A DNA stretch of 64,000 bases from Sandarakinorhabdus glacialis (GTDB lineage: Bacteria > Pseudomonadota > Alphaproteobacteria > Sphingomonadales > Sphingomonadaceae). Position 1 is the stretch's first letter. The number at the start of each line of letters is the position of its first letter. Position numbers and translations under genes: made by a program. This document shows, one piece after another, positions 17,707 through 26,235 of this stretch. Below the pieces are notes generated by a model. It saw only the letters and a program-made list of their open reading frames with translations, ran no database searches and had not been told where the DNA came from. The stretch spans positions 176,123-240,122 of the forward strand of contig NZ_BMJM01000001.1 of the NCBI RefSeq assembly GCF_014643455.1, in the 5' to 3' direction.

Positions 17707-18348
17707 TCAGGCTTTTACCGCTTTGTAGCGGCTGCGCAGGACGAAGCTGAGGATCAGGAAAAAGATCCCGAAAACCAGCGTGTAGATGCCGAACCAGATG
17801 GTCAGCACCAGCGCGCCGAGCAGTGGCTGGGTGAGCAGCAGGGCGCCCCAGACGATCGACAGCGCGCCGGCGGCGGCGAGCCACCAGCGGCCGTGATCGA
17901 GTTGCAGCTTGAGGGCGGCGATGATCAGCGAGATGCCGCCGAGGATGGCCCAGAATGCCATGACGTAGAGGAACACCCGGACCGCGAATTGCGGCATGCC
18001 GAGGATGACGCCGGCGGCGACGAGGCTGACGACGGCCTGGATGAGCAGCCAGCCCCAGGGCTTGCCCTTACCGGCGGCGCGGATGGCCGAGATGACGCCG
18101 GCGAGGCCGTCGGCGATGGCATAGACGACGAACAGCAGCAGGAGCGCGCCCAGGGTGGCGATCGGGTTAACAAGCGCGAAGATGCCGATGCAGACGCCGA
18201 GGATGCCGCGGATGGCGACATAGCCCCAGTCGCGTGCGAGCGCAGGACTGAGGTCGTCGACCAAGGTGTTGGGCGTTGATGGGACGATGCTCGGGGAGTC
18301 GGGCAAAGGTGCGTTTACCGTAGTTGCCGGCACTGGCTCGATAGTCAT
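17707..18348 (-). CDS. HdeD family membrane protein
   Basis: A 213-residue integral membrane protein with about six transmembrane segments in three hairpins, starting after a 40-residue soluble N-terminus. Typical HdeD features are RGILGVCIGIFALVNP, the ADGLAGVISAIRA segment and the WGALLLTQPLLGALVL hairpin. HdeD is linked to acid resistance in E. coli, but most relatives have no tested function. Start ATG 18348 (MTIEPVPATT). Confidence 0.85.
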   Translation of the reverse strand: MTIEPVPATTVNAPLPDSPSIVPSTPNTLVDDLSPALARDWGYVAIRGILGVCIGIFALVNPIATLGALLLLFVVYAIADGLAGVISAIRAAGKGKPWGWLLIQAVVSLVAAGVILGMPQFAVRVFLYVMAFWAILGGISLIIAALKLQLDHGRWWLAAAGALSIVWGALLLTQPLLGALVLTIWFGIYTLVFGIFFLILSFVLRSRYKAVKA

Positions 18349-18428
18349 GGTCTGTATCCCCCGATGAGTTCGGACCCGTAATAACTTAATAGCGGGTGAT
18401 GGGAAAGCGGCAACTATGAGGGGTGAAT

Positions 18429-18857
18429 CTAGGGCTTGTCCCAGCGCGCGGCGGCCTCGTCGTCGCTCGACTTGGCGGCGACCCAGCCGGCGCCGGCCTC
18501 GTGTTTCCAGAAGGGCGCGCGGGTTTTGAGCCAGTCCATGAGGAATTCGGCGGCCTCGAAGGCGGCGGCGCGGTGGGCTGAGGCGATCGCAACGAGGACG
18601 ATGGGGTCGCCGGGGGCGAGCGTGCCGAAGCGGTGGATGACGGTGCCGGCGATGCCGGGCCAGCGGGTAAGGGCCTCGGCGGCGATCGCGGCGAGCTGGC
18701 GATTCGTCATGGTGGGATAATGTTCGAGGGTGAGGGCGACATCGCGGACGAGGCCGGTGAAGGTGACGATGGCGCCGATGTCGGTGCGGCCGGTGGTAAG
18801 GGCGGCGGTCTCGGCGGCGGCGTCGAAGGGGTGCGGTTGGGTGCGAGTGGTGATCAT
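18429..18857 (-). CDS. moaE: Molybdopterin synthase catalytic subunit
   Basis: This 142-residue protein transfers sulfur, with MoaD, to precursor Z to make molybdopterin. Conserved elements: GAIVTFTGLVRD near residue 28, LEHYPTM, VIHRFGTLAPGDPIVLV, ASAHRAAAFEAAEFLMDWLKTRAP (in parts) and FWKHE with the catalytic Lys. Start ATG 18857. It follows moaD on the minus strand, with a hairpin repeat in the 63-base gap. Confidence 0.95.
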   Translation of the reverse strand: MITTRTQPHPFDAAAETAALTTGRTDIGAIVTFTGLVRDVALTLEHYPTMTNRQLAAIAAEALTRWPGIAGTVIHRFGTLAPGDPIVLVAIASAHRAAAFEAAEFLMDWLKTRAPFWKHEAGAGWVAAKSSDDEAAARWDKP

Positions 18858-18872
18858 TCGGCGGCGATCGAC

Positions 18873-18912
18873 AAGAAGAAACTGGGTCCCGGGTCAAGCC
18901 CGGGATGACAGG
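18873..18912. repeat. Family D hairpin repeat, copy 1
   Basis: The 40-bp element has TCCCGGGTCAAGCCCGGGA as its core stem. It is identical over all 40 bases to 28789-28828. It separates moaD from moaE in their operon and might tune relative expression by mRNA folding. Confidence 0.75.
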
Positions 18913-18920
18913 TGGGGGAG

Positions 18921-19172
18921 TCAGCCACCGGTGACGGGCGGGAAGATGGCTATTTCGCGGGCGCCCGCGATGGGGGCATCGAGGGCGACGAAGTCTTCGT
19001 CGAGGGCGACGCGGATGGTGGCGCGGTCGGCGAGGGCGGCGGCGTGGCCGGGGCTTTGCTGGGCGAGCCAGTCGAGCAGGTCGGCGATGGTGACGGCGGT
19101 TGCCGGCAGGGCGAGGGTCTCGGCGCCGGTGCCGATGCGCTCGCGGACCCAGGCGAAGTAGAGGAAATCCAC
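18921..19172 (-). CDS. moaD: Molybdopterin synthase sulfur carrier subunit
   Basis: This 83-residue ubiquitin-fold protein begins at GTG 19172 (VDFLYFAWVRERIG) and ends in the required Gly-Gly (IFPPVTGG). The C-terminal glycine is thiocarboxylated and donates sulfur to molybdopterin synthase. The start is one base after the pgsA stop region, so the order pgsA-moaD-moaE is a single minus-strand operon. The longer upstream frame overlaps pgsA and is rejected. Confidence 0.93.
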   Translation of the reverse strand: MDFLYFAWVRERIGTGAETLALPATAVTIADLLDWLAQQSPGHAAALADRATIRVALDEDFVALDAPIAGAREIAIFPPVTGG

Positions 19173-19173
19173 G

Positions 19174-19734
19174 TTACGCCATGTGCTTGAGGCCGACGCG
19201 GAGATAGTCGTAGCCGGTGACGAGGGTGAGGGCGGCGGCGATCCACAGGCTGGCGATGCCGATTTCGAGCGCCGGCAGCCATGGCAGCAGCACTGGCGCC
19301 GAGCCGGCGAGGACGAGGGCGCCCAGCGCAATCATTTGGAAGGCGGTTTTCCATTTGGCGAGGCGCGAGACCGGCAGCGAGACCTGGAGGCTGGCGAGAT
19401 ATTCACGCAGGCCCGAGACGATGATCTCACGCAGCAGGATGATCAGCGCGGCGATGACGGCGAGGCCGTGGACGAGGCCCGAATGGATAAGCATGACGAT
19501 CGTTGCCGCGACCATGATCTTGTCGGCGATGGGATCGAGGAAGACGCCGATCTTCGACACCGTGCCCTGGGCGCGGGCGAGATAGCCATCGAGGTAGTCG
19601 GTAAGGCCGGCGATGCTGAAAACGACGAAGGCGGTGAACCATTGCCAATGGCCGGTGCCCCACATCAGGGCCACCAGCAGCGGCACGGCGAGGATCCGGC
19701 TGAGGGTCAGCAGATTGGGGAGGCTGGACAACAC
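19174..19734 (-). CDS. pgsA: CDP-diacylglycerol-glycerol-3-phosphate 3-phosphatidyltransferase
   Basis: A 186-residue integral membrane enzyme makes phosphatidylglycerol phosphate from CDP-DAG. The CDP-alcohol phosphotransferase signature D-x2-DG-x2-AR-x8-G-x3-D-x3-D is complete (DYLDGYLAR through GVFLDPIAD, residues about 46-71). Several transmembrane helices follow. N-terminus LPNLLTLSRI is typical. Start ATG 19734. Grouping with moaD and moaE is commonly seen in sphingomonads. Confidence 0.95.
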   Translation of the reverse strand: MLSSLPNLLTLSRILAVPLLVALMWGTGHWQWFTAFVVFSIAGLTDYLDGYLARAQGTVSKIGVFLDPIADKIMVAATIVMLIHSGLVHGLAVIAALIILLREIIVSGLREYLASLQVSLPVSRLAKWKTAFQMIALGALVLAGSAPVLLPWLPALEIGIASLWIAAALTLVTGYDYLRVGLKHMA

Positions 19735-19783
19735 CGCCTATCCCTAGGCAATTCGGGCCTGCGATGAAAGTAGGGGAAATGAG

Positions 19784-20455
19784 ATGAGAGTCAGTGAGGC
19801 GATCGGGTCGCGGCGGTCGGTGCGCGGCTTCCTCGAGACACCGGTCGATCCGGCGGTGATCCGGCGGGTGGTCGAGACGGCGGCGCGGGCGCCTTCGGGG
19901 GGCAATGTCCAGCCATGGCATATCGACGTGGTCGCGGGCGCGCCGCTGGCCGAGCTGAAGACCATCATGCAGGCGAAGATCCGCGAACTGCCGCAGGGCG
20001 AGCCGACCGAATACGACATTTATCCCAAGGTCCTGCCGACGCCGTACAAGGACTACCGCTTTGCCGTGGGCGAGGAATTGTACCGGGCGCTGGGGATTCC
20101 GCGCGAGGACAAGATGAAGCGGATGATGTGGTTCGCGCGCAATTTCCAGTTCTTCGATGCCCCCGTCGCACTGTTCTGTTCGGTGGCAAAAACGATGGGA
20201 CCGCCGCAGTGGAGCGATCTTGGCATGTATCTCCAGTCGGTGATGCTGCTGCTGCGTGAAGAAGGCCTCGATTCATGCCCGCAGGAGTGCTGGGCGATCT
20301 ATCCTGCGACGATCCGTGGTTTTCTCGGGATACCCGAGGACCGGATGCTGTTCACCGGCATGGCGATCGGGTTTAAGAACGAAGCTGATCCTGCCAATGC
20401 GGCGCGTGCCGTGCGGGCACCCTTGGCGGACTTCGCGACGTTTCGCGGTATTTGA
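19784..20455 (+). CDS. Nitroreductase family protein
   Basis: This 223-residue FMN-dependent oxidoreductase starts with EAIGSRRSVRGFLETPVD and has APSGGNVQPWH for FMN binding. It also has WSDLGMYLQSVMLLLREEGLDSCPQE (in parts) typical of the family, and IPEDRMLFTGMAIGF near the end. The physiological substrate is unknown. It lies divergent from pgsA with a 49-base gap; the L,D-transpeptidase gene follows 15 bases after its stop. Confidence 0.92.
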   Translation: MRVSEAIGSRRSVRGFLETPVDPAVIRRVVETAARAPSGGNVQPWHIDVVAGAPLAELKTIMQAKIRELPQGEPTEYDIYPKVLPTPYKDYRFAVGEELYRALGIPREDKMKRMMWFARNFQFFDAPVALFCSVAKTMGPPQWSDLGMYLQSVMLLLREEGLDSCPQECWAIYPATIRGFLGIPEDRMLFTGMAIGFKNEADPANAARAVRAPLADFATFRGI

Positions 20456-20470
20456 ACGACAGGACCTTGA

Positions 20471-21064
20471 TTGCTCGATCGCAGGGGCTTTTTCGCGAGT
20501 GTGATGGCGGGCGCGGCCCTGGCAGCGGTGCCGGCCGCGGCTGTGGTCGCAACTCCGATCGATGCGCGGCTGCGCGAACGGGCGATGAGCGCGTTTGCCA
20601 GGCATCGCGGGCGGGTGCGTTTTACCGATGTGATCGGCGTGGCGGACTATAGCCAGCCGTCGCGCGAGAAGCGCTTTCACCTCGTCAATGTCGGCAGCGG
20701 CGCGGTGACATCGCTGCTGGTGGCGCACGGGCGTGGGTCGGATCCGCAGCATACCGGGTGGCTGACGCGGTTTTCCAACGACGACGGCAGCAATGCCTCG
20801 TGCGCCGGGGCGTTCGTGACCGATAATGAATATGTCGGCAAACATGGCCGGTCGATGCGGCTGACCGGGCTGGAGCCGAGCAATTGCAATGCGATGGAAC
20901 GCGCGATCGTCGTCCATGCGGCGCCGTATGTGAATGCGGCGATGGCGCGGGACCTGGGCAAGGTCGGGCGAAGTCTGGGGTGCTTTACGGTGACCGAGGC
21001 CGACCTGGACCAGGTGCTGACGCGGCTGGGGCCGGGGCATTTCCTGTATTCGGACAAGGTCTAG
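20471..21064 (+). CDS. Murein L,D-transpeptidase catalytic domain protein
   Basis: This 197-residue exported protein starts at TTG 20471, preceded by AGGA at 20461-20464. The signal region has a twin-arginine-like DRRGFF followed by a hydrophobic stretch. The YkuD-like family marker is GRSLGCFTV near residue 175 with the catalytic Cys, together with VAHGRGSD and NDDGSNASCAGAF upstream. Such proteins cross-link or anchor peptidoglycan stems in the periplasm. Confidence 0.85.
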   Translation: MLDRRGFFASVMAGAALAAVPAAAVVATPIDARLRERAMSAFARHRGRVRFTDVIGVADYSQPSREKRFHLVNVGSGAVTSLLVAHGRGSDPQHTGWLTRFSNDDGSNASCAGAFVTDNEYVGKHGRSMRLTGLEPSNCNAMERAIVVHAAPYVNAAMARDLGKVGRSLGCFTVTEADLDQVLTRLGPGHFLYSDKV

Positions 21065-21066
21065 GG

Positions 21067-21158
21067 CTTCCGGCGGCTGGGGCCTTGGCCCCAGACCCCA
21101 CTCGATCTGTCCCTGATGAATGGGGTCTGGGGCCTGAGGCCCCAGCCGCCGGAGGCTC
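21067..21158. repeat. Family C long inverted repeat, copy 1
   Basis: TCCGGCGGCTGGGGCC and TTGGCCCCAGACCCC are mirrored by GGGGTCTGGGGCC and GGCCCCAGCCGCCGGA, so the two halves pair with each other as well as each forming a small hairpin. Relatives are at 37817-37938 and, as one half, 61630-61668. Confidence 0.75.
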
Positions 21159-21220
21159 GCTTAAATGCGCATTGCGGGGCGGCACCGCGGGGCACAGTCT
21201 GGCGGCGAAGGAGAGCTGCC

Positions 21221-21790
21221 ATGGACATGCCGCATCGGATCGACAGCCCACGCATTGCGCCGCTCGAGCCAAGCGAGTGGGCCCCGAAATTGCACGAGCA
21301 ACTGCTTGGCAATCGCCCGGCCGAGATGGGCGGTGCGGCGGCGCCGGTGTTTAATATCTTCAAGACATTGGCAAATCATCCAAGGCTGGCGGGGCAGTTC
21401 GGGCGGTGGGGCAACCAGATCCTGTTTCGCTCGTCGCTGTCGGCGCGGGACCGCGAGCTGGCGATCCTGCGGGTGGGGTGGCTGTGCCGCGCGACCTATG
21501 AATGGCATCATCACGTGGCGATCGCGCGCGATCATGCCGGGATGAGCGAGGCGGATATCGAGTTGGCGCGGGTAGGGCCGACGGACGGCGGGTCGGCCGA
21601 TGACGTGCTGCTGCGCGCGGTCGACGAGCTGGTCGGCGATCATTTCGTGTCGGCGGCGACATGGGCACTGCTGGCGGAGCGTTATCAGCAGGTGCAGTTG
21701 ATCGACCTGGTGTTCGTCGTCGGGCAATATGTGATGGTCAGCATGGCGCTGAACAGCTTTGGCGTGCAACTCGAGCCTGAATATCGTTGA
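21221..21790 (+). CDS. Carboxymuconolactone decarboxylase family protein
   Basis: This 189-residue cytoplasmic protein of the CMD/AhpD-like fold has a LANHPRLAGQFGRWGNQILF helix, SARDRELAILRVGWLCRATYEWHHH (in parts) and VQLIDLVFVVGQYVMVS near the C-terminus. A Cys and a His-rich EWHHH sit where AhpD enzymes carry CxxC, so peroxidase chemistry of the AhpD kind is unlikely. ATG 21221 has AAGGAG at 21208-21213 and was chosen over an upstream frame that reads through the repeat. The substrate is unknown. Confidence 0.85.
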   Translation: MDMPHRIDSPRIAPLEPSEWAPKLHEQLLGNRPAEMGGAAAPVFNIFKTLANHPRLAGQFGRWGNQILFRSSLSARDRELAILRVGWLCRATYEWHHHVAIARDHAGMSEADIELARVGPTDGGSADDVLLRAVDELVGDHFVSAATWALLAERYQQVQLIDLVFVVGQYVMVSMALNSFGVQLEPEYR

Positions 21791-22483
21791 TCAGGCTTCG
21801 CGGCGGCCCATCTCGAGAAAAGGCCGGGCGCGTTCGGCGATCTTGCGCAGGTCTTCCTCGTCTTCGCTCTTGACCTTGGCGGGCTCGGGGACGGTGATGC
21901 CGCGCTGGACGGCGGGACGCTCGGCGATGGCGGCTTTCCAGCGTTGGAGGTTGGGCAGGCCATCGGTTTCGACGCCCGACCATTTGGCGGTGCGGACCCA
22001 GCACCAGTTCGCCATGTCGGCGATGCTGTAGTCGCCGGCGAGATATTCGTGGCGGGCGAGCTGGCCGTCGAGGACGGCGAACAAGCGGCGGACCTCGCCC
22101 TGGAAGCGGGCAATCGCGGCGGGGATTTTTTCGGGGAAATAGCGGTAGAAGACGTTGGCCTGGCCCATCATCGGGCCGATGCCGCCCATCTGGAACATCA
22201 GCCACTGGACAACGCGACTGCGGCCGTGTGGGTCGGACGGCATGAACAGGCCGGTCTTTTCGGCGAGGTGGAGGAGGATGGCGCCCGATTCGAAGATCGG
22301 GAAACCGTCGTCGACGAGGGCGGGGACGCGGCCGTTGGGACTGAGCGCGAGAAATTTCGGGAGCTTTTGTTCGCCAGCGGTGAGGTCGATTTTCACCACG
22401 TCATAGGCAAGCGCCATTTCCTCCAGCGCAACCGAGACCTTGTAACCATTGGGAGTGGCGGCGGTGTAGAGAGTCAGGGTCAT
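21791..22483 (-). CDS. Glutathione S-transferase family protein (YfcG-like)
   Basis: This 230-residue protein has a thioredoxin-like N-domain with [18 protein letters not shown], the TPNGxK motif of the Nu/YfcG type, and [13 protein letters not shown] with the cis-Pro. [16 protein letters not shown] gives the Glu-Ser of the GSH site. The helical C-domain includes [14 protein letters not shown]. It probably acts as a glutathione-dependent disulfide reductase or transferase. Start ATG 22483; convergent with the preceding gene (its stop adjoins). Confidence 0.92.
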   Translation of the reverse strand: MTLTLYTAATPNGYKVSVALEEMALAYDVVKIDLTAGEQKLPKFLALSPNGRVPALVDDGFPIFESGAILLHLAEKTGLFMPSDPHGRSRVVQWLMFQMGGIGPMMGQANVFYRYFPEKIPAAIARFQGEVRRLFAVLDGQLARHEYLAGDYSIADMANWCWVRTAKWSGVETDGLPNLQRWKAAIAERPAVQRGITVPEPAKVKSEDEEDLRKIAERARPFLEMGRREA

Positions 22484-22583
22484 CCGAGGCGCTCCGGCGC
22501 GGTGTGCACGGCCGGGTAATAGCAGAATTTTGCGGAATGCAGGGGTGGATTGCTAGCCGCGCGCGAACCATTACTGTGGGGCG

Positions 22584-23606
22584 ATGGCAGCGGACAGGAA
22601 CTGGCTTCGGCTGCAGCGACCAGATGCGCTGGGACCGGGTGCGTCGCTGGGGCTGCGCGCGCTGCTGGTGTTCGGATTGATCGGTGTTGCGCTGGCGGGG
22701 CACTGGTTCGACCGGACCGGGTTGAAGGACAACGCCGATAACGTCGTGAGCTTCAGCGACGTGGTCTATTTCACCGCAATAACGGTCGCGTCGGTGGGCT
22801 ATGGCGATATTGTGCCGGTTACCGACCAGGCGCGGATGTTCGATACGTTCGTGGTGACGCCGATTCGCCTGTTCATCTGGCTGATTTTCCTCGGAACGGC
22901 GTATGATTTCGTTTTCAAGCGACTTTGGGACCGGTGGCACATGCAGAGAATCCAGGGCGAATTGCACGGGCACTGCGTCGTCTGCGGCTATGGCGCGACC
23001 GGGGCGGCGACGGTTGCCGAACTGTGCCGCGGCGAGACCGAACCGTTGCAGATCGTCGTCATCGATCCCGACCCGGACCGTGTGGCGTTGGCGGTGGCGT
23101 GCGGGGCAACGGGCCTCGTCGGCGACGCCAGCCATAACGAAGTCCTGTCGGCGGCGCGGGTCGAGACGGCGTGCGCCGTGCTGGTCAGTACCGGGCGCGA
23201 CGATACGGCGGCGCTGGTGGTTCTGAGCGCGCGGCAGCTTTCCCCGCAGGCGCATATCTCGGCGCTGGTGAAATCGGGTGAGAATGCCGGGCTGATGCGC
23301 CAGGCCGGGGCCAATGCGGTGGTCAATCCGGTCGACCTGGGCGGGCAGCTGCTGGCGCGGGCAACGAGCAGCGCGCGGGTGGTCGATTATGTTAGCGACC
23401 TGGTGACCAGTTCGGGGGAAGTGTGTTTGCAGGAGCGGCCGGTGACGGCGGGCGAGATCGGCACGCCGTTGACGGGGATCAAGACCGGCCTTGGCGTGCG
23501 GATCGATCGCGGCGGGTCGATCATGGGATTCTGGGAAACGGCGGCGGTAAAGCTGGCGGCGGGGGACGTGATCGTCGAGATCGTCGGGCGTCCGGCCGGG
23601 ACGTAA
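22584..23606 (+). CDS. Two-helix potassium channel with RCK (TrkA-N) domain
   Basis: This 340-residue membrane protein has TM1 (about residues 26-42), a pore loop with the K+ selectivity filter VGYGD near residue 72, and TM2 (about 95-110). A cytoplasmic Rossmann RCK domain begins GHCVVCGYGATG near 131, followed by a second ligand-binding lobe. It is the MthK-like layout of ligand-gated K+ channels. Start ATG 22584 (MAADRNWLRL). The flanking genes (GST and a lipoprotein) do not indicate its gating ligand. Confidence 0.88.
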   Translation: MAADRNWLRLQRPDALGPGASLGLRALLVFGLIGVALAGHWFDRTGLKDNADNVVSFSDVVYFTAITVASVGYGDIVPVTDQARMFDTFVVTPIRLFIWLIFLGTAYDFVFKRLWDRWHMQRIQGELHGHCVVCGYGATGAATVAELCRGETEPLQIVVIDPDPDRVALAVACGATGLVGDASHNEVLSAARVETACAVLVSTGRDDTAALVVLSARQLSPQAHISALVKSGENAGLMRQAGANAVVNPVDLGGQLLARATSSARVVDYVSDLVTSSGEVCLQERPVTAGEIGTPLTGIKTGLGVRIDRGGSIMGFWETAAVKLAAGDVIVEIVGRPAGT

Positions 23607-23630
23607 CCCGCGCCGCCGGGCGGCGCGGGT
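23606..23630. terminator. Perfect GC hairpin between convergent genes
   Basis: ACCCGCGCCGCC pairs with GGCGGCGCGGGT around a single base, starting at the last base of the channel gene's stop codon. There is no T run, so it may stop transcription with Rho or protect 3' ends from either side. Confidence 0.5.
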
Positions 23631-23637
23631 GAAAGGG

Positions 23638-24012
23638 TCAGTTGGTCGGGGGCGTGCCGGTCGTTGGCGTGGCGACCCCTGGAGGGGCGGTGGTGCCGGT
23701 GGTGTTGGTGCCGGTGCCGGTGGTGCCGCCGGTCATGCCGGTGTCGCCGGTCGTTCCAGTGCCGGTCGTGCCGGCAGGGGCCATCGGGTCTGTAGCCATT
23801 GGATCGGCAGGGGCGGTGCCGTCGGTCGGGGTGGTCATGGTGCCGGTGTCGCCGGCCATGCCGGTGCCCGAATCGGTGGGGGCCGGTGTCATCGTGCCGT
23901 CGGTGGTTGTCGTGGTGCTGGTGGTGTCGGAGGTCTTGGCGGATTCGCCGCATGCGGCTAGCGCCAGCGTGGCGGGAATTGCGAGCATCAGGACCAGATT
24001 GGGACTTCGCAT
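23638..24012 (-). CDS. Thr/Gly/Pro-rich low-complexity lipoprotein
   Basis: This 124-residue protein has a lipoprotein signal (LMLAIPATLALAAC, lipobox LAAC near residue 21). Its mature chain is composed almost entirely of Thr, Gly, Pro, Ala, Asp and Met in irregular short repeats (for example DGTMTPAPTDSGTG). There is no folded domain. Tandem repeats of GGTGCCGGT-like units in the DNA suggest that the length varies between strains. Possibly a flexible surface or spacer lipoprotein; function unknown. Confidence 0.75.
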   Translation of the reverse strand: MRSPNLVLMLAIPATLALAACGESAKTSDTTSTTTTTDGTMTPAPTDSGTGMAGDTGTMTTPTDGTAPADPMATDPMAPAGTTGTGTTGDTGMTGGTTGTGTNTTGTTAPPGVATPTTGTPPTN

Positions 24013-24120
24013 CGGTCGGTTCCTTATGTGGCGGTTGGATAAGGAACGAACGTTTGCGCTGCGTCGCGGCTCCGTCAGGTGCGGCGAGCCGCCGCAGTCC
24101 CGGGCGGCGATTTTGCGATG

Positions 24121-26043
24121 TCAGCCGTGCTGGTGGAAATGGCCGTGAATGGCCTCGGCCATGGCCTTGCTGATGCCGGGTGCGCGTTCGAGATCCTGGA
24201 GCGTGGCGCCGCGGACGGCGCGGCTGGTGCCGAAGTGCATGAGCAATGCTTTCTTGCGCGCCGGGCCGATGCCGGGGACGTCGTCGAGCGGGTTGGCGGC
24301 GATCGACTTGGAGCGCTTGGCGCGGTGGGCGCCGATGGCGAAGCGATGGGCTTCGTCGCGCAGGCGCTGGAGGAAGAACAACACGGGGGCGTTGGGGGGC
24401 AGGTGAAGTTCCTTACCTGACGGCAAATGGAAGGTTTCGCGGCCGGCGTCGCGGTCGAAGCCCTTGGAAACGCCGATGACGCAGACATTGTCGACGCCGA
24501 GTTCGGCGAGGGCTTCGTTGACTGAGGACAGCTGGCCGCGGCCGCCGTCGATGAGGACGAGGTCGGGCCATTCGCCGGCGCTGCGGTCGGGGTCTTCCTT
24601 TTCGAGGCGGGCGAAACGGCGGCCTAGCATGGCCTTCATCATGGCGAAATCGTCGCCGGGGGTGATGCTCGGGTCGTTCATGTTGAACTTGCGGTACTGA
24701 TTCTTGATGAAGCCTTCGGGGCCGGCGACGATCATCGCGCCGAGTGCGTTGGTGCCCATTATGTGACTGTTGTCATAGACTTCGATGCGTTTGGGCGGCT
24801 CGCCGAGATCGAAGAGGTCGGCGAGTTCGATGAGCAATTTGTGCTGGGTCGTCGATTCGGCCTGGCGGCGATCAAGGGCTTCGACGGCGTTGCGGGCGGC
24901 CTGTTCGATGAGTTGCTTGTTGGGTCCGCGCTGGGGGTTGCGGACGCCAACCCTGTGCCCGGCTTTCTCGGACAGGGCTTCGGCGAGGAGCGCGGCTTCG
25001 TCGAGGGCGCGGTCGAGGAGGAGTTCGCGGGGGGGCGGCAGCTCGTCGTAGAGCTGGGCGAGGAAGCTGGTGAGGACTTCGTCTTCGGCGACGCCTTCGG
25101 TGTGGGCGGGGAAAAAGGCGCGGTGGCCCCAGTTCTGGCCGCCGCGGATGAAGAAGACCTGGATGCACATGACGCCGGACTTGGCGGCCATGGCGACGAT
25201 GTCGGCGTCGCTGGCCGAGCCTTCGGCGTTGATGGCCTGGCTGCCCTGGATGAAAGTGAGGGCGCGGAGGCGATCGCGGAGGACCGCGGCGAGTTCGAAA
25301 TCGCGTGCTTCGGCAGCGGCTTGCATCGCGGTGCCGAGTTTCTTCTGGGCTTCCTGGGTGCGGCCGGAGAGGAAGGATTTGGCGTCGCCGACGAGCTCGG
25401 CATAGCTGGCGTCGTCGATGCGGGCGGTGCAGGGGGCCGAGCAGCGCTTGATCTGGTGGAGCAGGCAGGGCCGCGTGCGGTTGGCGAAAAAGCTGTCGGT
25501 GCAGGACCTTAGCAGGAAGACCTTTTGCAGCGCATTGAGGGTGGTGTTGACGGCGCCGGCGCTGGCGAAGGGGCCGTAGTAGCTGCCCTTGCCGATGCGG
25601 GCCCCGCGATGCTTGGAAATGCGAGGGAATTCATGGTCTTCGCGCAGGAAGATGAAGGGGAAACTCTTGTCGTCGCGGAGCAGGACATTGTACGGCGGAC
25701 GGTAGCGCTTGATGAGTTGAGCCTCGAGCAGGAGCGCTTCGGACTCGCTGTTGGTGGTGACGATGGTCATGTCGCGGGTCTGCGAGATCATGCGTTGCAG
25801 ACGGCGCGACAGGCGGGCGACCTGGGTGTAGTTCGTCACCCGGCTTTTCAAGGACCTGGCCTTGCCGATGTAGAGGACGGCGCCTTCCGAATCGGTCATG
25901 CGATAGACGCCGGGGCGGGTCGGCAGGGTGCGCAGGACGTTGCGGATGGCGGCGACGCCGCGATCGATATCGGGCGTGTCCTTGCCCTGGACGGTGAAGG
26001 TTGCGGTTTCCTCGGAGAAACGGTCGGTGGGCGGGACGGTCAT
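24121..26043 (-). CDS. uvrC: UvrABC system protein C
   Basis: This 640-residue nuclease makes both incisions in nucleotide excision repair. It has the GIY-YIG domain (PGVYRM, YIGKARSLKSRVTNY near residue 45) and a Cys cluster C-LLHQIKRC-APC. A UVR motif sits near FELAAVLRDRLRAL, the RNase H-like domain carries EVYDNSHIMG and LVLIDGGRGQL, and tandem helix-hairpin-helix motifs are at the C-terminus (DDVPGIGPARKKALL, LERAPGISKAMAEAI). ATG 26043 (MTVPPTDRF) is taken as start; a Met 13 codons upstream is less convincing. Confidence 0.96.
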   Translation of the reverse strand: MTVPPTDRFSEETATFTVQGKDTPDIDRGVAAIRNVLRTLPTRPGVYRMTDSEGAVLYIGKARSLKSRVTNYTQVARLSRRLQRMISQTRDMTIVTTNSESEALLLEAQLIKRYRPPYNVLLRDDKSFPFIFLREDHEFPRISKHRGARIGKGSYYGPFASAGAVNTTLNALQKVFLLRSCTDSFFANRTRPCLLHQIKRCSAPCTARIDDASYAELVGDAKSFLSGRTQEAQKKLGTAMQAAAEARDFELAAVLRDRLRALTFIQGSQAINAEGSASDADIVAMAAKSGVMCIQVFFIRGGQNWGHRAFFPAHTEGVAEDEVLTSFLAQLYDELPPPRELLLDRALDEAALLAEALSEKAGHRVGVRNPQRGPNKQLIEQAARNAVEALDRRQAESTTQHKLLIELADLFDLGEPPKRIEVYDNSHIMGTNALGAMIVAGPEGFIKNQYRKFNMNDPSITPGDDFAMMKAMLGRRFARLEKEDPDRSAGEWPDLVLIDGGRGQLSSVNEALAELGVDNVCVIGVSKGFDRDAGRETFHLPSGKELHLPPNAPVLFFLQRLRDEAHRFAIGAHRAKRSKSIAANPLDDVPGIGPARKKALLMHFGTSRAVRGATLQDLERAPGISKAMAEAIHGHFHQHG

Positions 26044-26235
26044 CTGTGCGGGAGATTTAGGGTCGCGGCGGGCGAAGGGCAATCATGTCCGGGGTATTCG
26101 GCGGGATTGTTGCGAGGTGGTTCGGGGGCGGGAACGGGACGCGGCGGGGTTGTTTCGACCTTGTTTCGGGAATCGGGTGCTTTCAGCCTGTCATGAAGCC
26201 GGGTTAAGCGGGGGCCGAATGGATCGGCGAGGTTG

